From NCBI GenBank assembly GCA_964413935.1, contig CAYPTY010000014.1, positions 24,626-88,625 on the forward strand: a DNA stretch of 64,000 nucleotides, written 5' to 3'. Positions 8,725-17,372 of this stretch are shown here, piece by piece; within the stretch, counting starts at the first letter, position 1, and each line of letters opens with the position of its first letter. A program made the position numbers and the translations under genes. The notes below the pieces were generated by a model that was not told the DNA's origin, made no database searches, and saw only the letters and a program-made list of their open reading frames with translations. This stretch comes from CAYPTY01 sp964413935 (lineage in GTDB: Bacteria > Bacteroidota > Rhodothermia > Balneolales > Balneolaceae).

Positions 8725-11634
8725 ATGAAGCAGATTCTGCTTTCTCTAATTTTATGGCTTTGTGTTTCTGCCATTGCGCAGGCTCAGATGATGTATCCAA
8801 CCCAGTACCGGCCGGTGGGGCTGGGCTGGCAGGTGCTGGAAACCGGGCACTTCAAGATTATTTATCCTCAAGGGGATGATTCCCTTGCTTACCGGGCCGG
8901 ACAGATCCTGGAGCAGCAATATCCCATTGCGCAGGAGCTTATTGGAGGAGAACTGACCCGCTTTCCTTTTGTACTGAATAATTACAATGATCTTTCCAAT
9001 GGCTTTGTATCCCCCTTTAACTTCCGCTCCGAGATTGAAACACCGCCCATCAAGGGAAAGCTCATTAATCCCAGAACGGGCGACTGGTACGAGACCGTGC
9101 TTGCGCATGAACTGATCCATGCCCTGCATTTCAGTAAAAAGGGTGGAGTGCCCGATGTAATCGGCTGGTTTTGGCGTGACGCCCGGCGCATCACCCATGC
9201 CTGGGCGCCGGTGGGTATGCATGAAGGCATTGCTGTTTATCATGAATCCAATTCCGTGGACTCCTTTGGCAACGGAGGGCGCCTGAATTATCCCTTCTTC
9301 ACCAATCGATTCAATGCCAATTTCGGCTCACCCCGCCGATGGGAAAACGGGCAAATCCTGCTTCCTTCCGATTTCAACATCCCTTTTAACCGGCATTATA
9401 TAGCGGGATCGGAATTCATCCACTGGCTGCAGAAAAGCTATGGAGAGGATGTCACCCGCAAAAGCATTGAACAGCATTACCGCTCCTTTTTTCTGGGTTA
9501 CGGCTATGCCCTTCGCCAGACCACCGGAAAATGGCCGGGAGAACTGATTGATGATTTCCATCAGTATAAAGAAAAGAAAGAGCAGCAGCGGAAGGAAGAA
9601 ATCGGAACAACAACCGATGCTTCTTCCCGCGTCATTGACCTGCCTTTTGGTGGAGAAGAGGTGAGTCGCCCCCACTGGATAAACAATCAGGAGGTCCTTT
9701 TTACCGGTATTTTTTACGATGGTGTGAATGCATTCTATTCCTACCGTTTAGGGGATGGGAAAGTGAGTAAACGATCGGAAGCCTTTCTTGTGGGCGATCA
9801 GAACTACGATCTGAAAAATGGAGATTTGATTTACGCCGGTTATGAAGGACATCCGGTTTATGATCTCACTTTCCGTACACAGATTTACCGGAAAAATCTG
9901 CAGCAGAGAAAAAGGAAATCATTCGGGGATAAACGCATGTTTGCTCCGACTTTTATGGAGGATAATATCCTGGCCCTGCAAACCCAGGATGTGGACAATC
10001 GATTATTGATCCTGGATGCAGATGGGGAAATTGAAGAAAGCTACACCTACCCCGACAGCCGGCTGGTGGAAGCGCGTTATGACGACTTCACAGGATTGAT
10101 AGCTGTGATCCTCCAAACCAAAGGGGTGCAGGGAGTATGGCTGACCCGCCCGGAGCAGCTTTCCGGCCTGCACTTACGCAAACCGGACGTAGCCATCGCC
10201 AATGCATCGGTATTTGATCTGCACTGGCATAAGGGAAAATTATACTTTACCGCCGATCCGGATGGAGTAATGAATATTTACCGCTACAATCCCCAAGATC
10301 AGAAACTCTTTCAAATTACCAATTCCCTCTATAATGCGATGGAGCCGGCCCTTTCGCCCGACGGCAATACCCTTGCCTTTGTGTTGCAGCAGGTAGATGA
10401 GCGCAAACTGGCATTCCTGGATAAAGATGACTTCCTGAACAGGGAAATTTCAGCTTCCCGGTGGAAAGAGAGTGATCGCATTGCAAAGCGCCTGTCCACT
10501 CCGCTGCTTGGAACTGAAATCGATACCACCGGCTGGATGCGCTATTCCTATTCATCCCGTATCCCATGGATCAAGCCGCGCGGAATAGTACCCGTTTTTT
10601 CCGATGTAGCCGGAACCAACCTGAACCGCTATGGCGCAGCCATCCTCAGCGCCGATGTGCTCAACCGACATTCATACTATCTGGATGTAACCGCCTTTGA
10701 AAATCGTGCCTGGTATGAGTTTCAATACCGTAATACCACCTTTTATCCCGGTTTCAGAATTACAGCCCGTTCTGAACCGGCAGTGGTGCGCTTCGGGGTA
10801 AGAAGTGCACAGGATCCCAATGTGGTTTTCAACTACCTTAATGTGCAGCAACGCAGGGAATTTAAACTCTCCATTCCATTTCAGTATCGCTTCAGGGCAG
10901 ATACACGGCTTACTTCCATACTCTTTGAACCGGGTCTTTCATTTGAGCGTATTCGCTTCTTCAATGAAAACGGTTTACTGAACTCCGATTTTGCTGAACT
11001 CAATAATCTGAATGCCATCACTCAGATTAACTGGAGGGTGATGCAGCTTAGAAGAGACCTGCAACCCAGATCCGGTTTGATCCTGGTCAGCAGTGCGGAG
11101 CTGGGCCTGAACTCTGCAACTCAGGTTCAGCGATTGAGGGATCCTAACGGACAGCTGTTCGGGATTTTGCGTAATTATGATGATTCAAAAGCTCTGTATG
11201 TGGGTACTTTCTGGTTTCTTTCCCCACTGGGTAGATACAATCAATCCATGAGACTGAATCTCTCGATGATTACCCAGACCGAAAGCCTGATCTTTAATAC
11301 GGAATCGCTGGTACCTCTGGGTTTCGATGAGGATGTATTTACGGCCTTCGATAATAACACCCTGCGATTCAGCACAAGATACCTGATTCCCCTTTTCTAT
11401 CCGGATAAAGGCGGCATCACTTTACCCCTTGGTTTAAGCGCTATGTATCTGTCGCTGTTTACGCATACCCTTGGAAATTTTAGCGGAAATCAATTTTTCA
11501 ACAATCCCAGAACGCTTGTTGGCGGAGGGCTTCGTTTCCGGCTGCGACTTTCCAATATAAATCTCGATATTGGCGCGGGTATTGCACTGGAACCCTCCAG
11601 AGGCAATACCAATTTCATCATTGGAGAATTTTAG
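8725..11634 (+). CDS. Large exported HEXXH metallopeptidase with beta-propeller and outer-membrane barrel-like C-terminus
   Basis: A 969-residue protein with a signal peptide (ending AIAQAQ, residue 21). The N-terminal part contains HELIH at 128-132 and a downstream MHEGIAVYHE (third ligand E167 or nearby), a gluzincin-type zinc site. Residues about 300-580 hold repeated beta-rich segments with PD40/WD40-like turns (for example ALSPDGNTLAF). From about 630 to the end the sequence alternates like an outer-membrane barrel and closes with short aromatic strands. The arrangement suggests a surface-anchored protease. It is 6 bases downstream of the TrhA gene and 8 upstream of the DUF2911 lipoprotein. 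The substrate is unknown. Confidence 0.8.
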   Translation: MKQILLSLILWLCVSAIAQAQMMYPTQYRPVGLGWQVLETGHFKIIYPQGDDSLAYRAGQILEQQYPIAQELIGGELTRFPFVLNNYNDLSNGFVSPFNFRSEIETPPIKGKLINPRTGDWYETVLAHELIHALHFSKKGGVPDVIGWFWRDARRITHAWAPVGMHEGIAVYHESNSVDSFGNGGRLNYPFFTNRFNANFGSPRRWENGQILLPSDFNIPFNRHYIAGSEFIHWLQKSYGEDVTRKSIEQHYRSFFLGYGYALRQTTGKWPGELIDDFHQYKEKKEQQRKEEIGTTTDASSRVIDLPFGGEEVSRPHWINNQEVLFTGIFYDGVNAFYSYRLGDGKVSKRSEAFLVGDQNYDLKNGDLIYAGYEGHPVYDLTFRTQIYRKNLQQRKRKSFGDKRMFAPTFMEDNILALQTQDVDNRLLILDADGEIEESYTYPDSRLVEARYDDFTGLIAVILQTKGVQGVWLTRPEQLSGLHLRKPDVAIANASVFDLHWHKGKLYFTADPDGVMNIYRYNPQDQKLFQITNSLYNAMEPALSPDGNTLAFVLQQVDERKLAFLDKDDFLNREISASRWKESDRIAKRLSTPLLGTEIDTTGWMRYSYSSRIPWIKPRGIVPVFSDVAGTNLNRYGAAILSADVLNRHSYYLDVTAFENRAWYEFQYRNTTFYPGFRITARSEPAVVRFGVRSAQDPNVVFNYLNVQQRREFKLSIPFQYRFRADTRLTSILFEPGLSFERIRFFNENGLLNSDFAELNNLNAITQINWRVMQLRRDLQPRSGLILVSSAELGLNSATQVQRLRDPNGQLFGILRNYDDSKALYVGTFWFLSPLGRYNQSMRLNLSMITQTESLIFNTESLVPLGFDEDVFTAFDNNTLRFSTRYLIPLFYPDKGGITLPLGLSAMYLSLFTHTLGNFSGNQFFNNPRTLVGGGLRFRLRLSNINLDIGAGIALEPSRGNTNFIIGEF

Positions 11635-11642
11635 TTCAGCAT

Positions 11643-12203
11643 ATGTTCCGGGTCACCGTTTTTATAGTCTCATTTCTACTTTTCGCCACCGCCTGCGGAA
11701 ATCGGAAGCCTTCGAATCCACAGTATCCGGATAACGGTAATCGAAAGAGTCCCATCGCAATAGCATCTCTCAAAGAGGGCAGTACTTATATTAAAATTGT
11801 TTATGGCCAGCCCTATCGAAACGGACGTACAATTTTTGGAGACTGGGAGCCCTATGGTGATGTATGGCGTACCGGTGCTAACGAAGCAACCGAAATTACC
11901 ATAACTGAACCCATTCTTATGGGCAATGATCAAATTGATCCTGGAACCTATTCCTTATTTACCATTCCGGAGAAAGAAGAGTGGACCATCATCCTGAATT
12001 ATGAGTTGGGCTTATGGGGTGCTTTTGATTATAACCCGGATAAAGACTATAAACGCTTCAAAGTACCTGTAGTTGAGCTCGAACAACCCGTGGAAGTTTT
12101 CACCATTGAATTTGATGAAGTCGTGAATGAAGTCACAACCCTGCGAATGCAGTGGGACAGGGTGCGGGTAGAAATCCCGGTACGGGTTTTCTCGGCAGAT
12201 TAA
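11643..12203 (+). CDS. DUF2911 lipoprotein
   Basis: A 186-residue predicted lipoprotein: hydrophobic signal followed by a lipobox-like ATAC with the cysteine at residue 18. The mature part matches the DUF2911 pattern, with KIVYGQPYRNGR, a GDVWRTGANEAT segment and PGTYSLFTIP. The family's function is not known; members are common exported proteins in Bacteroidota and relatives. It ends 7 bases from the convergent AtuA-like gene, with no room for a separate terminator. Confidence 0.87.
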   Translation: MFRVTVFIVSFLLFATACGNRKPSNPQYPDNGNRKSPIAIASLKEGSTYIKIVYGQPYRNGRTIFGDWEPYGDVWRTGANEATEITITEPILMGNDQIDPGTYSLFTIPEKEEWTIILNYELGLWGAFDYNPDKDYKRFKVPVVELEQPVEVFTIEFDEVVNEVTTLRMQWDRVRVEIPVRVFSAD

Positions 12204-12210
12204 AGCACGC

Positions 12211-12552
12211 TCAGTCCACCAGATTGAGCAGTTCATCCGGTACTTCAATATCCATGCGCAAAACCTGAGATGCATGGGTTTTGCCCTGAGCATCCAGTTT
12301 GAGGGATACGGTTCCGCCTCCACCTAGGCTTTCGTTCAGGATAAAATTAAGGGCACCGATATTCGGGAGCTCATATCGCTCAACCTCTCCCTTACACACA
12401 TATTTCATGTGTTCTTTAACCTTCTCAGCGGTGAGTTCTTTCTGCAGAAACGGATAGATATCCGGATGACGTGCGATAATTCCCACATTGGATCCGTTTC
12501 CTTTGTCTCCGCTTCTGCCGTGTGCGATCTTTAGTAATTTAACTACTGCCAT
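12211..12552 (-). CDS. AtuA-like ferredoxin-fold domain protein, stand-alone
   Basis: A 113-residue protein matching the C-terminal ferredoxin-fold domain of AtuA (acyclic terpene utilisation) proteins: AHGRSGDKGN near the start, GIIARHP and an LGGGGTVSLKLD segment. I start at the ATG giving MAVVKLLKIAHG because AGGAA lies 3-4 bases upstream; a further in-frame ATG at 12594 would add 14 residues outside the family alignment. In other genomes this domain is fused to, or next to, a larger AtuA N-terminal (DUF1446) protein. That partner is absent here, so the role is unclear. Confidence 0.8.
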   Translation of the reverse strand: MAVVKLLKIAHGRSGDKGNGSNVGIIARHPDIYPFLQKELTAEKVKEHMKYVCKGEVERYELPNIGALNFILNESLGGGGTVSLKLDAQGKTHASQVLRMDIEVPDELLNLVD

Positions 12553-12597
12553 AAATTCCTGATGTTGTTGGGCCCTGAATATAAAAGATCTCATTCT

Positions 12598-13311
12598 TTA
12601 ATCAGATAAATAATAGATCACAGTTGATACCACTCTCACGTTTTTGATATGCGGATTATTGGCATCCCGATCAGAAATACTGAATTGTCCCTGATAGGCC
12701 GTTTTAATTTTGCCCAGTTTACTGTCGGAGTCTTCTGCAAATTTCTGAGCAACCTTTCTGGCCTCAATGGTAGATTGCTCAATCATTTCAGGTTTTATCT
12801 CATTTAGTCTGTTGAACAGATACTGCGTTCTGAGCTGATACTGGTCGCCGGTTAAAGCTACTCCGCTTTTTCCCAGTTCATCCAGATTCCCCATGATTTC
12901 ACGGGTTTCGGATACTTTTTCGGAATAGATCGTGATCGTTTGATTGACGATGTAGCGAAAATCGGTAGGCTGTCCTCCCCCATACTGCTGTGCTTTTTTA
13001 TCGGTCAGAAAAGGTGTTGAAAAGGAAAGTTCAGATTCCTGTATCCCTTTCTCCGTCAGAAAAGCCACTACTTTGTCCCGGCTATCACTCAGTTTTTTAT
13101 ACACCTGCTCCAGATCATTATCAGCAACCGTGTATTGGATAGGCCAGATCACGATGTCGGCCATATGCTCTTGCTCAGCCAGGCCTTTTACGGTAACTGT
13201 GCGGTCGTAGCTTTTAAAGTTATTTACTGCAGCATTTAATGAATAGCCCAGTACCGCCAGCCCAATAACAATACCCAGCGAAAGTAGCCTAAAATCTGAT
13301 CCTTCATTCAT
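12598..13311 (-). CDS. SIMPL (DUF541) domain protein, membrane anchored
   Basis: A 237-residue protein with an N-terminal hydrophobic anchor (residues about 9-27) and the SIMPL/DUF541 domain behind it, starting at VTVKGLAEQEHMADI. SIMPL proteins are periplasmic or envelope proteins of poorly known role; one founder interacts with signalling kinases and E. coli YggE is linked to oxidative stress. It ends 3 bases before the upstream limit of the longer AtuA-domain frame, so the two genes are probably co-transcribed. Confidence 0.85.
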   Translation of the reverse strand: MNEGSDFRLLSLGIVIGLAVLGYSLNAAVNNFKSYDRTVTVKGLAEQEHMADIVIWPIQYTVADNDLEQVYKKLSDSRDKVVAFLTEKGIQESELSFSTPFLTDKKAQQYGGGQPTDFRYIVNQTITIYSEKVSETREIMGNLDELGKSGVALTGDQYQLRTQYLFNRLNEIKPEMIEQSTIEARKVAQKFAEDSDSKLGKIKTAYQGQFSISDRDANNPHIKNVRVVSTVIYYLSD

Positions 13312-13373
13312 ATTGACGAAATTTTTTGATGTTCACGTAGAATGTATAGAATATCGGTTAAAAATTGATCCCG

Positions 13374-13595
13374 ATGTATGACCAAAACTTTATGATTGAG
13401 CTGGTGCGTGCCCGCATGCCCTTCGGTAAATATGAAGGTCGTTATATAACAGACTTACCGATTCATTATCTGGAGTGGTTTGCCAAAGAGGGCTTTCCTA
13501 ATGGAAAACTGGGGCAATTTATTTCCACGATGCATGAAGTAAAGCAGAACGGACTTACGGATATCCTGAAGCCTATTATCAGGGACTACCGCTAA
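13374..13595 (+). CDS. DUF3820 family protein
   Basis: A 73-residue protein with the DUF3820 core (MPFGKYEGRYITDLPIHYLEWF, in two parts: MPFGKYEG then ITDLPIHYLEW). I prefer the ATG giving MYDQNF over the in-frame TTG nine bases earlier. Function unknown; small cytosolic proteins of this kind are widespread in bacteria and some carry exonuclease-related sequence. Its 3' end overlaps the convergent purM by 17 bases. Confidence 0.83.
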   Translation: MYDQNFMIELVRARMPFGKYEGRYITDLPIHYLEWFAKEGFPNGKLGQFISTMHEVKQNGLTDILKPIIRDYR

Positions 13596-14592
13596 CCTTT
13601 CCAACTTCCACAATCTCTTCACCCAGTTCAGCAGCAGCTGCTTTTACTTTTTCAACGGCTTCCGGACTCACAACCACAATCAATCCTATACCTAAATTAA
13701 AAGCGGACCTCATGTCCTCATCAGGCACGTTTCCTATTTCCTGAATAAGCTGGAAGATTTCGGGACGTCCCCAGCTATCCCACTGAATATCAAGCTTTAA
13801 GCCTTCTGGAAGAATCCTTTTGGTATTGCCAATGATACCTCCACCGGTGATGTGGGAATATCCTTTGACACCGTCTAAATCTTTCAAAGCTGAAATATGA
13901 GGAAGGTAGGATCGGTGCACTTTCAGCAACGCTTCACCAACGCTCATGCCCAGTCTGTCCACATGATCATGCACATCATATTCTGAAAATAGTACTTTAC
14001 GTGCCAGGGAATAGCCATTTGTGTGCAATCCGCTGCTTTTAAATCCAATCAGCACATCACCGGCTTTAATATCTTTACCTGTGATGATGTTGTTTTCGTC
14101 CACGATTCCCACAATAGTACCGGCCAGGTCAAATTCACCTTCGCTGTAAATATCCGGCATCTCTGCAGTTTCGCCTCCGATCAAAGCCACGCCATTTTCT
14201 TTGCAGGCTTTGGCAAACCCTTTGATGACTTCAACACCCACATGCTGCTGCAGTTTGCCCGTTGAAAAATAATCCAGGAAAAAAAGGGGTTGCGCTCCAC
14301 AAACAGCGATGTCATTGATGCAATGATTGACCAGATCCTGACCCACGGTATCGTATTTCCCACTTTTAAAAGCTACAATCAGCTTGGTACCAACCCCATC
14401 CACAGAACTTACAAAAACAGGGTTCTGGTATCCGCTGAAATCCGGTTTAAACAATCCTCCGAATCCACCAATATTGGATAGTACAGCAGATGAGTGTGTT
14501 TCCTTCACCATATCCTTGATGGAGTTTACCAGCTGTTCACCGGCCTCAATATCTACCCCGGCATCTTTGTATGTAAATTTTTTCTTTGTCAT
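13579..14592 (-). CDS. purM: Phosphoribosylformylglycinamidine cyclo-ligase (AIR synthetase)
   Basis: The 337-residue PurM closes the imidazole ring of FGAM to give AIR in purine synthesis, using ATP. Characteristic segments are YKDAGVDIEAG near the start, GVGTKL, HCINDIAVCGA, GGETAEMPD and ITGGGIIGN. The start giving MTKKKFTYKDAG is supported by a purine-rich GAAAGG immediately upstream; an earlier in-frame start at 14625 lies outside the family alignment. It is transcribed away from the AT-rich gap that follows to its right. Confidence 0.96.
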   Translation of the reverse strand: MTKKKFTYKDAGVDIEAGEQLVNSIKDMVKETHSSAVLSNIGGFGGLFKPDFSGYQNPVFVSSVDGVGTKLIVAFKSGKYDTVGQDLVNHCINDIAVCGAQPLFFLDYFSTGKLQQHVGVEVIKGFAKACKENGVALIGGETAEMPDIYSEGEFDLAGTIVGIVDENNIITGKDIKAGDVLIGFKSSGLHTNGYSLARKVLFSEYDVHDHVDRLGMSVGEALLKVHRSYLPHISALKDLDGVKGYSHITGGGIIGNTKRILPEGLKLDIQWDSWGRPEIFQLIQEIGNVPDEDMRSAFNLGIGLIVVVSPEAVEKVKAAAAELGEEIVEVGKVSGSP

Positions 14593-15029
14593 CCTTTCAC
14601 CTTTTGTGCTGAACAAATATAGCATTCCTCCAAACTGAGCTGAAACCTTAATTCAACTTCTTTTCCACAGGTAATCTTTTCTATTAGTATAAATTTTAAA
14701 ATTTAGTAGTACATAGTAGAACACTATTGATATGTGAATAACCCTTAGATGCACAGTTGAAAAGAATACGGGTAGCAAATTGTGTATATCAGTGTTAATA
14801 AATCAGCATTATAAAACAATGCTTTAGGTTATTATTCCAAATTTAATCCACACCTTTACATAAGCTGTATATATAATCCCTTAATATTGAGTTAACATTG
14901 AAAATCAAAAGCAAAACTTGTGAATTGGACTTTGGATTTGTTGGAGGCTGTGAACAGTTTTGGCACAACATCAGTTTTGCATAACATATCCACAGTTATT
15001 AACAGGGTAATCAACAGTGTTTAACTGAT
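14593..15029. other. AT-rich gap with clustered DnaA-box-like sequences (candidate origin or DnaA-regulated region)
   Basis: No gene fits in these 437 bases between divergent purM and dtd. One exact DnaA box (TTATTCACA, minus strand) is at 14733-14741. One-mismatch versions are TTTTCCACA at 14661, ATATACACA (minus) at 14781, TAATCCACA at 14844 and ATATCCACA at 14986. Two-mismatch forms lie at 14919 and 14949. A very AT-rich segment runs from about 14675 to 14720. The combination is what a bacterial origin looks like, but dnaA is not adjacent, and nearby ribosomal genes on the right run toward it, so the assignment is tentative. Confidence 0.4.
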
Positions 15030-15470
15030 ATGAAAGCAGTGATTCAGCGCGTGAGTGAAGCCAAGGTAACCGTTGGGGATGAAATTACCGGGGCTATTCA
15101 AAAGGGAATAGTTGTACTTCTGGGTGTTCATGAGGATGACAGCGAAGATGAAATGCGTTGGATCGCAGACAAACTGCTGAGGCTGCGCATCTTCCCGGAT
15201 GAAGAGGGTAAGATGAATAAATCGATTATGGATGTTGAGGGCTCTATCCTCCTCATTTCCCAGTTTACTTTGTATGGAGATCTGAAAAAAGGAACCCGAC
15301 CTTCATTTGTAAAAGCTGCCGGTCCGGATAAAGCTGAAGATCTCTATGATAAAATGATTGATTATCTGCGAAATGAGGTAGATATACTTGTTGAGACGGG
15401 TTGTTTTGGGGCTAAAATGAAGGTAAAACTGGTTAATGACGGACCGGTAACCATCATCTTGGAGCGCTGA
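15030..15470 (+). CDS. dtd: D-aminoacyl-tRNA deacylase
   Basis: A 146-residue Dtd. It removes D-amino acids (and glycine from tRNA-Ala) mischarged on tRNA. The two signature motifs are present: SQFTLYGD at about residues 78-85 and GPVT near the C-terminus, which together form the active site of the homodimer. The length matches the family. Its TGA overlaps the next ATG by one base, so the two products are translationally coupled. Confidence 0.96.
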   Translation: MKAVIQRVSEAKVTVGDEITGAIQKGIVVLLGVHEDDSEDEMRWIADKLLRLRIFPDEEGKMNKSIMDVEGSILLISQFTLYGDLKKGTRPSFVKAAGPDKAEDLYDKMIDYLRNEVDILVETGCFGAKMKVKLVNDGPVTIILER

Positions 15471-16366
15471 TGGCTTTTATCTTCATTTTTATTGATGGTG
15501 TAGGGATTGGTGAAGAAAAGCCAGCTAATCCGTTCTTTTCGAAAAGGTATGATTTTGTTGAAGAATTGACAGACGGATCCGGATTGCTTCAAAACAGACC
15601 TCATATTGAGAAAAAGAACCTTATATATAAAGGAATAGACGCTAATCTGGGAGTTGAAGGCTTGCCTCAGAGTGGTACCGGGCAGACTTCTTTGTTCACC
15701 GGTATAAACGCATCTGAAGTGATTGGAAAACATTTTGGACCCTTTCCTCATACCGGAAACAAGTCTTTACTCAAAAAGGATAGTATGTACCAGGATCTGC
15801 TTCAGAAAGGCTATAGCTGCCGATTTATGAATGCCTATCCACCTATATTCTTCAGGCATGCTGAGGCAAGGAATCGCTGGTCCTGCACTACATTAATGGC
15901 TCGTTCTGCAAATTTACCCATATACCGGGAAGAAGATATCCGAAAAGGAAAGGGGATCACGGCCGACATTATTCAAAAAGGATGGAAAGAGCATCTGGAT
16001 ATTGATATACCTGAAATAAGACCAGAAACAGCAGCCGAACGACTGTTAATGGAAGCTGAAGACTACGATTTCCTTTTCTATGAATATTATCTGACCGACA
16101 AGGCAGGGCACAGTAAAGACGCAGATAAAGCAGGACAGGTGCTTCAGGTACTGAATGCCTTTATCAAAGCGCTTCTTGACGGAATGCGCGAAGATGACAC
16201 TCTGCTGATCAGCAGTGATCACGGAAATCTTGAAGACTTATCCGTTAAAACTCACACGCGGAACCCGGTACCCCTGTGGGTGAAGGGAAGAAATGCAGAC
16301 TTATTTCGGGCGGTTCAGGATCTCACGGATGTAAAACCGAATATTTTAAAAGCAATGGAAGTCTGA
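15470..16366 (+). CDS. Alkaline-phosphatase-superfamily phosphomutase/phosphatase-like enzyme
   Basis: A 298-residue metalloenzyme-domain protein related to cofactor-independent phosphoglycerate mutases and phosphopentomutases. Metal-site motifs are visible: FIDGVGIG near the N-terminus, SGTGQTSLFTG holding the probable nucleophile, DKAGHS, SSDHGN and a C-terminal HTRNPVP. It is much shorter than true iPGM and lacks the inserted phosphotransferase domain, so the substrate is unknown. It is coupled to dtd by overlap and abuts the end of the convergent adk with no spacer. Confidence 0.82.
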   Translation: MAFIFIFIDGVGIGEEKPANPFFSKRYDFVEELTDGSGLLQNRPHIEKKNLIYKGIDANLGVEGLPQSGTGQTSLFTGINASEVIGKHFGPFPHTGNKSLLKKDSMYQDLLQKGYSCRFMNAYPPIFFRHAEARNRWSCTTLMARSANLPIYREEDIRKGKGITADIIQKGWKEHLDIDIPEIRPETAAERLLMEAEDYDFLFYEYYLTDKAGHSKDADKAGQVLQVLNAFIKALLDGMREDDTLLISSDHGNLEDLSVKTHTRNPVPLWVKGRNADLFRAVQDLTDVKPNILKAMEV

Positions 16367-16924
16367 TCAGGAATCCAGCGCACTTGTTATGCGCTCAAAG
16401 ATCTCTTCTATACTCCCGATTCCGTCAATTTCTTTTACCAGTCCCTTAGCTTCGTAATAACCCTGAACCGGCTTGGTTTCTTTGTGATATACTTCGAGCC
16501 GGGTTTTAATTTTCTCTTCGGTATCATCGGCCCGGCCTTCCCCTCTTGACATGATTCTTTTTACCAGCTCTTCTTCTGGTACAGACAGAACAACGAAGGC
16601 ATCAATAGCAGAACCACGTCGTCGCATAATGTCAGCCAGCGCTTTTGCCTGATCTACTGTTCTGGGAAAACCATCCAGTATGAACCCTTTGTCAAAACGG
16701 TCGTTTTGCATGGCTTCATCTACCAGGGCAACCACAATCTCATCCGGTACCAGTTTGCCATCATCCAGAATGGACTTCACCTTTACACCCAGCGGGGTCT
16801 CATTTTTTATGGCAGCGCGAAAGGCGTCGCCGGTTGAAAGGTGAGGTATTTTATAATGATTTTGAAGCAGTTTTGCCTGTGTGCCTTTGCCGGCACCGGG
16901 AGGTCCAAAAAGAATAAGGTTCAT
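16367..16924 (-). CDS. adk: Adenylate kinase, short-lid type
   Basis: A 185-residue adenylate kinase, which interconverts ATP, AMP and ADP. The P-loop GPPGAGKGTQ lies at residues 7-16, the AMP-binding STGD at about 30, DGFPRT at about 84-89 and a short RAD lid segment in place of the longer zinc-type lid. It follows rplS on the same strand after a weak terminator-like hairpin, so it may share that transcript in part. Confidence 0.96.
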   Translation of the reverse strand: MNLILFGPPGAGKGTQAKLLQNHYKIPHLSTGDAFRAAIKNETPLGVKVKSILDDGKLVPDEIVVALVDEAMQNDRFDKGFILDGFPRTVDQAKALADIMRRRGSAIDAFVVLSVPEEELVKRIMSRGEGRADDTEEKIKTRLEVYHKETKPVQGYYEAKGLVKEIDGIGSIEEIFERITSALDS

Positions 16925-16953
16925 TCCTGATGAATATTTTGGTGAAGTTAAAT

Positions 16954-16986
16954 AAAAACCGGATGTATAAACTCACCCGGTCTTTT
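16954..16986. terminator. Weak bidirectional terminator-like hairpin between rplS and adk
   Basis: A 5-bp GC-rich stem (ACCGG at 16958-16962 with CCGGT at 16977-16981) flanked by an A run on the left and a T run on the right. Read on the minus strand it would follow rplS and end in a T run. The stem is short and the loop is 14 bases, so read-through into adk is likely. Confidence 0.45.
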
Positions 16987-16994
16987 TAAGAAAG

Positions 16995-17342
16995 TTACTT
17001 GTTGTCTTTTTCCTGAATACGGGCTGCTTTACCGCGGCGACCTCTCAGGTAGAACAGTTTGGAACGTCTCACTTTACCACGACGCTTCACTTCAATTTTG
17101 GCAATGAATGGAGAATAAAGCGGGAAAATACGCTCAACACCTACGTTACCTGACATCTTACGCACGGTAAAGGTTTTGTTCGCACCGCTTCCTCTTTCGG
17201 CAAGCACCACGCCCTGATATTGCTGAATACGTTCTTTCTCACCCTCACGTACCCGGTAGTGAACATTTATGGTATCGCCTGGTGCGAATTCCGGAAGATC
17301 CTCTTTTACCTGGGTCTGCTCTATTAATTTTAGTTTATCCAT
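16995..17342 (-). CDS. rplS: 50S ribosomal protein bL19
   Basis: The 115-residue L19 sits at the interface of the two ribosomal subunits. The pattern is clear: PGDTINVHYRVREGEKERIQ, then FTVRKMSGNVGVERIFPLYSP and a basic VKRRGKVRRSKLFYLRGRRGK stretch spread over residues about 84-106. It is the last ribosomal gene of the ffh-rpsP-rimM-trmD-rplS cluster, 30 bases after trmD. Confidence 0.97.
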   Translation of the reverse strand: MDKLKLIEQTQVKEDLPEFAPGDTINVHYRVREGEKERIQQYQGVVLAERGSGANKTFTVRKMSGNVGVERIFPLYSPFIAKIEVKRRGKVRRSKLFYLRGRRGKAARIQEKDNK

Positions 17343-17372
17343 GATTCTGTTGGTTAAATATCAATGCTGATA

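Noticed and set aside
13579..13595. Frame damage suspected where purM and the DUF3820 gene overlap.
   Set aside because: Both proteins end at family-typical lengths, so this is a tail-to-tail overlap.
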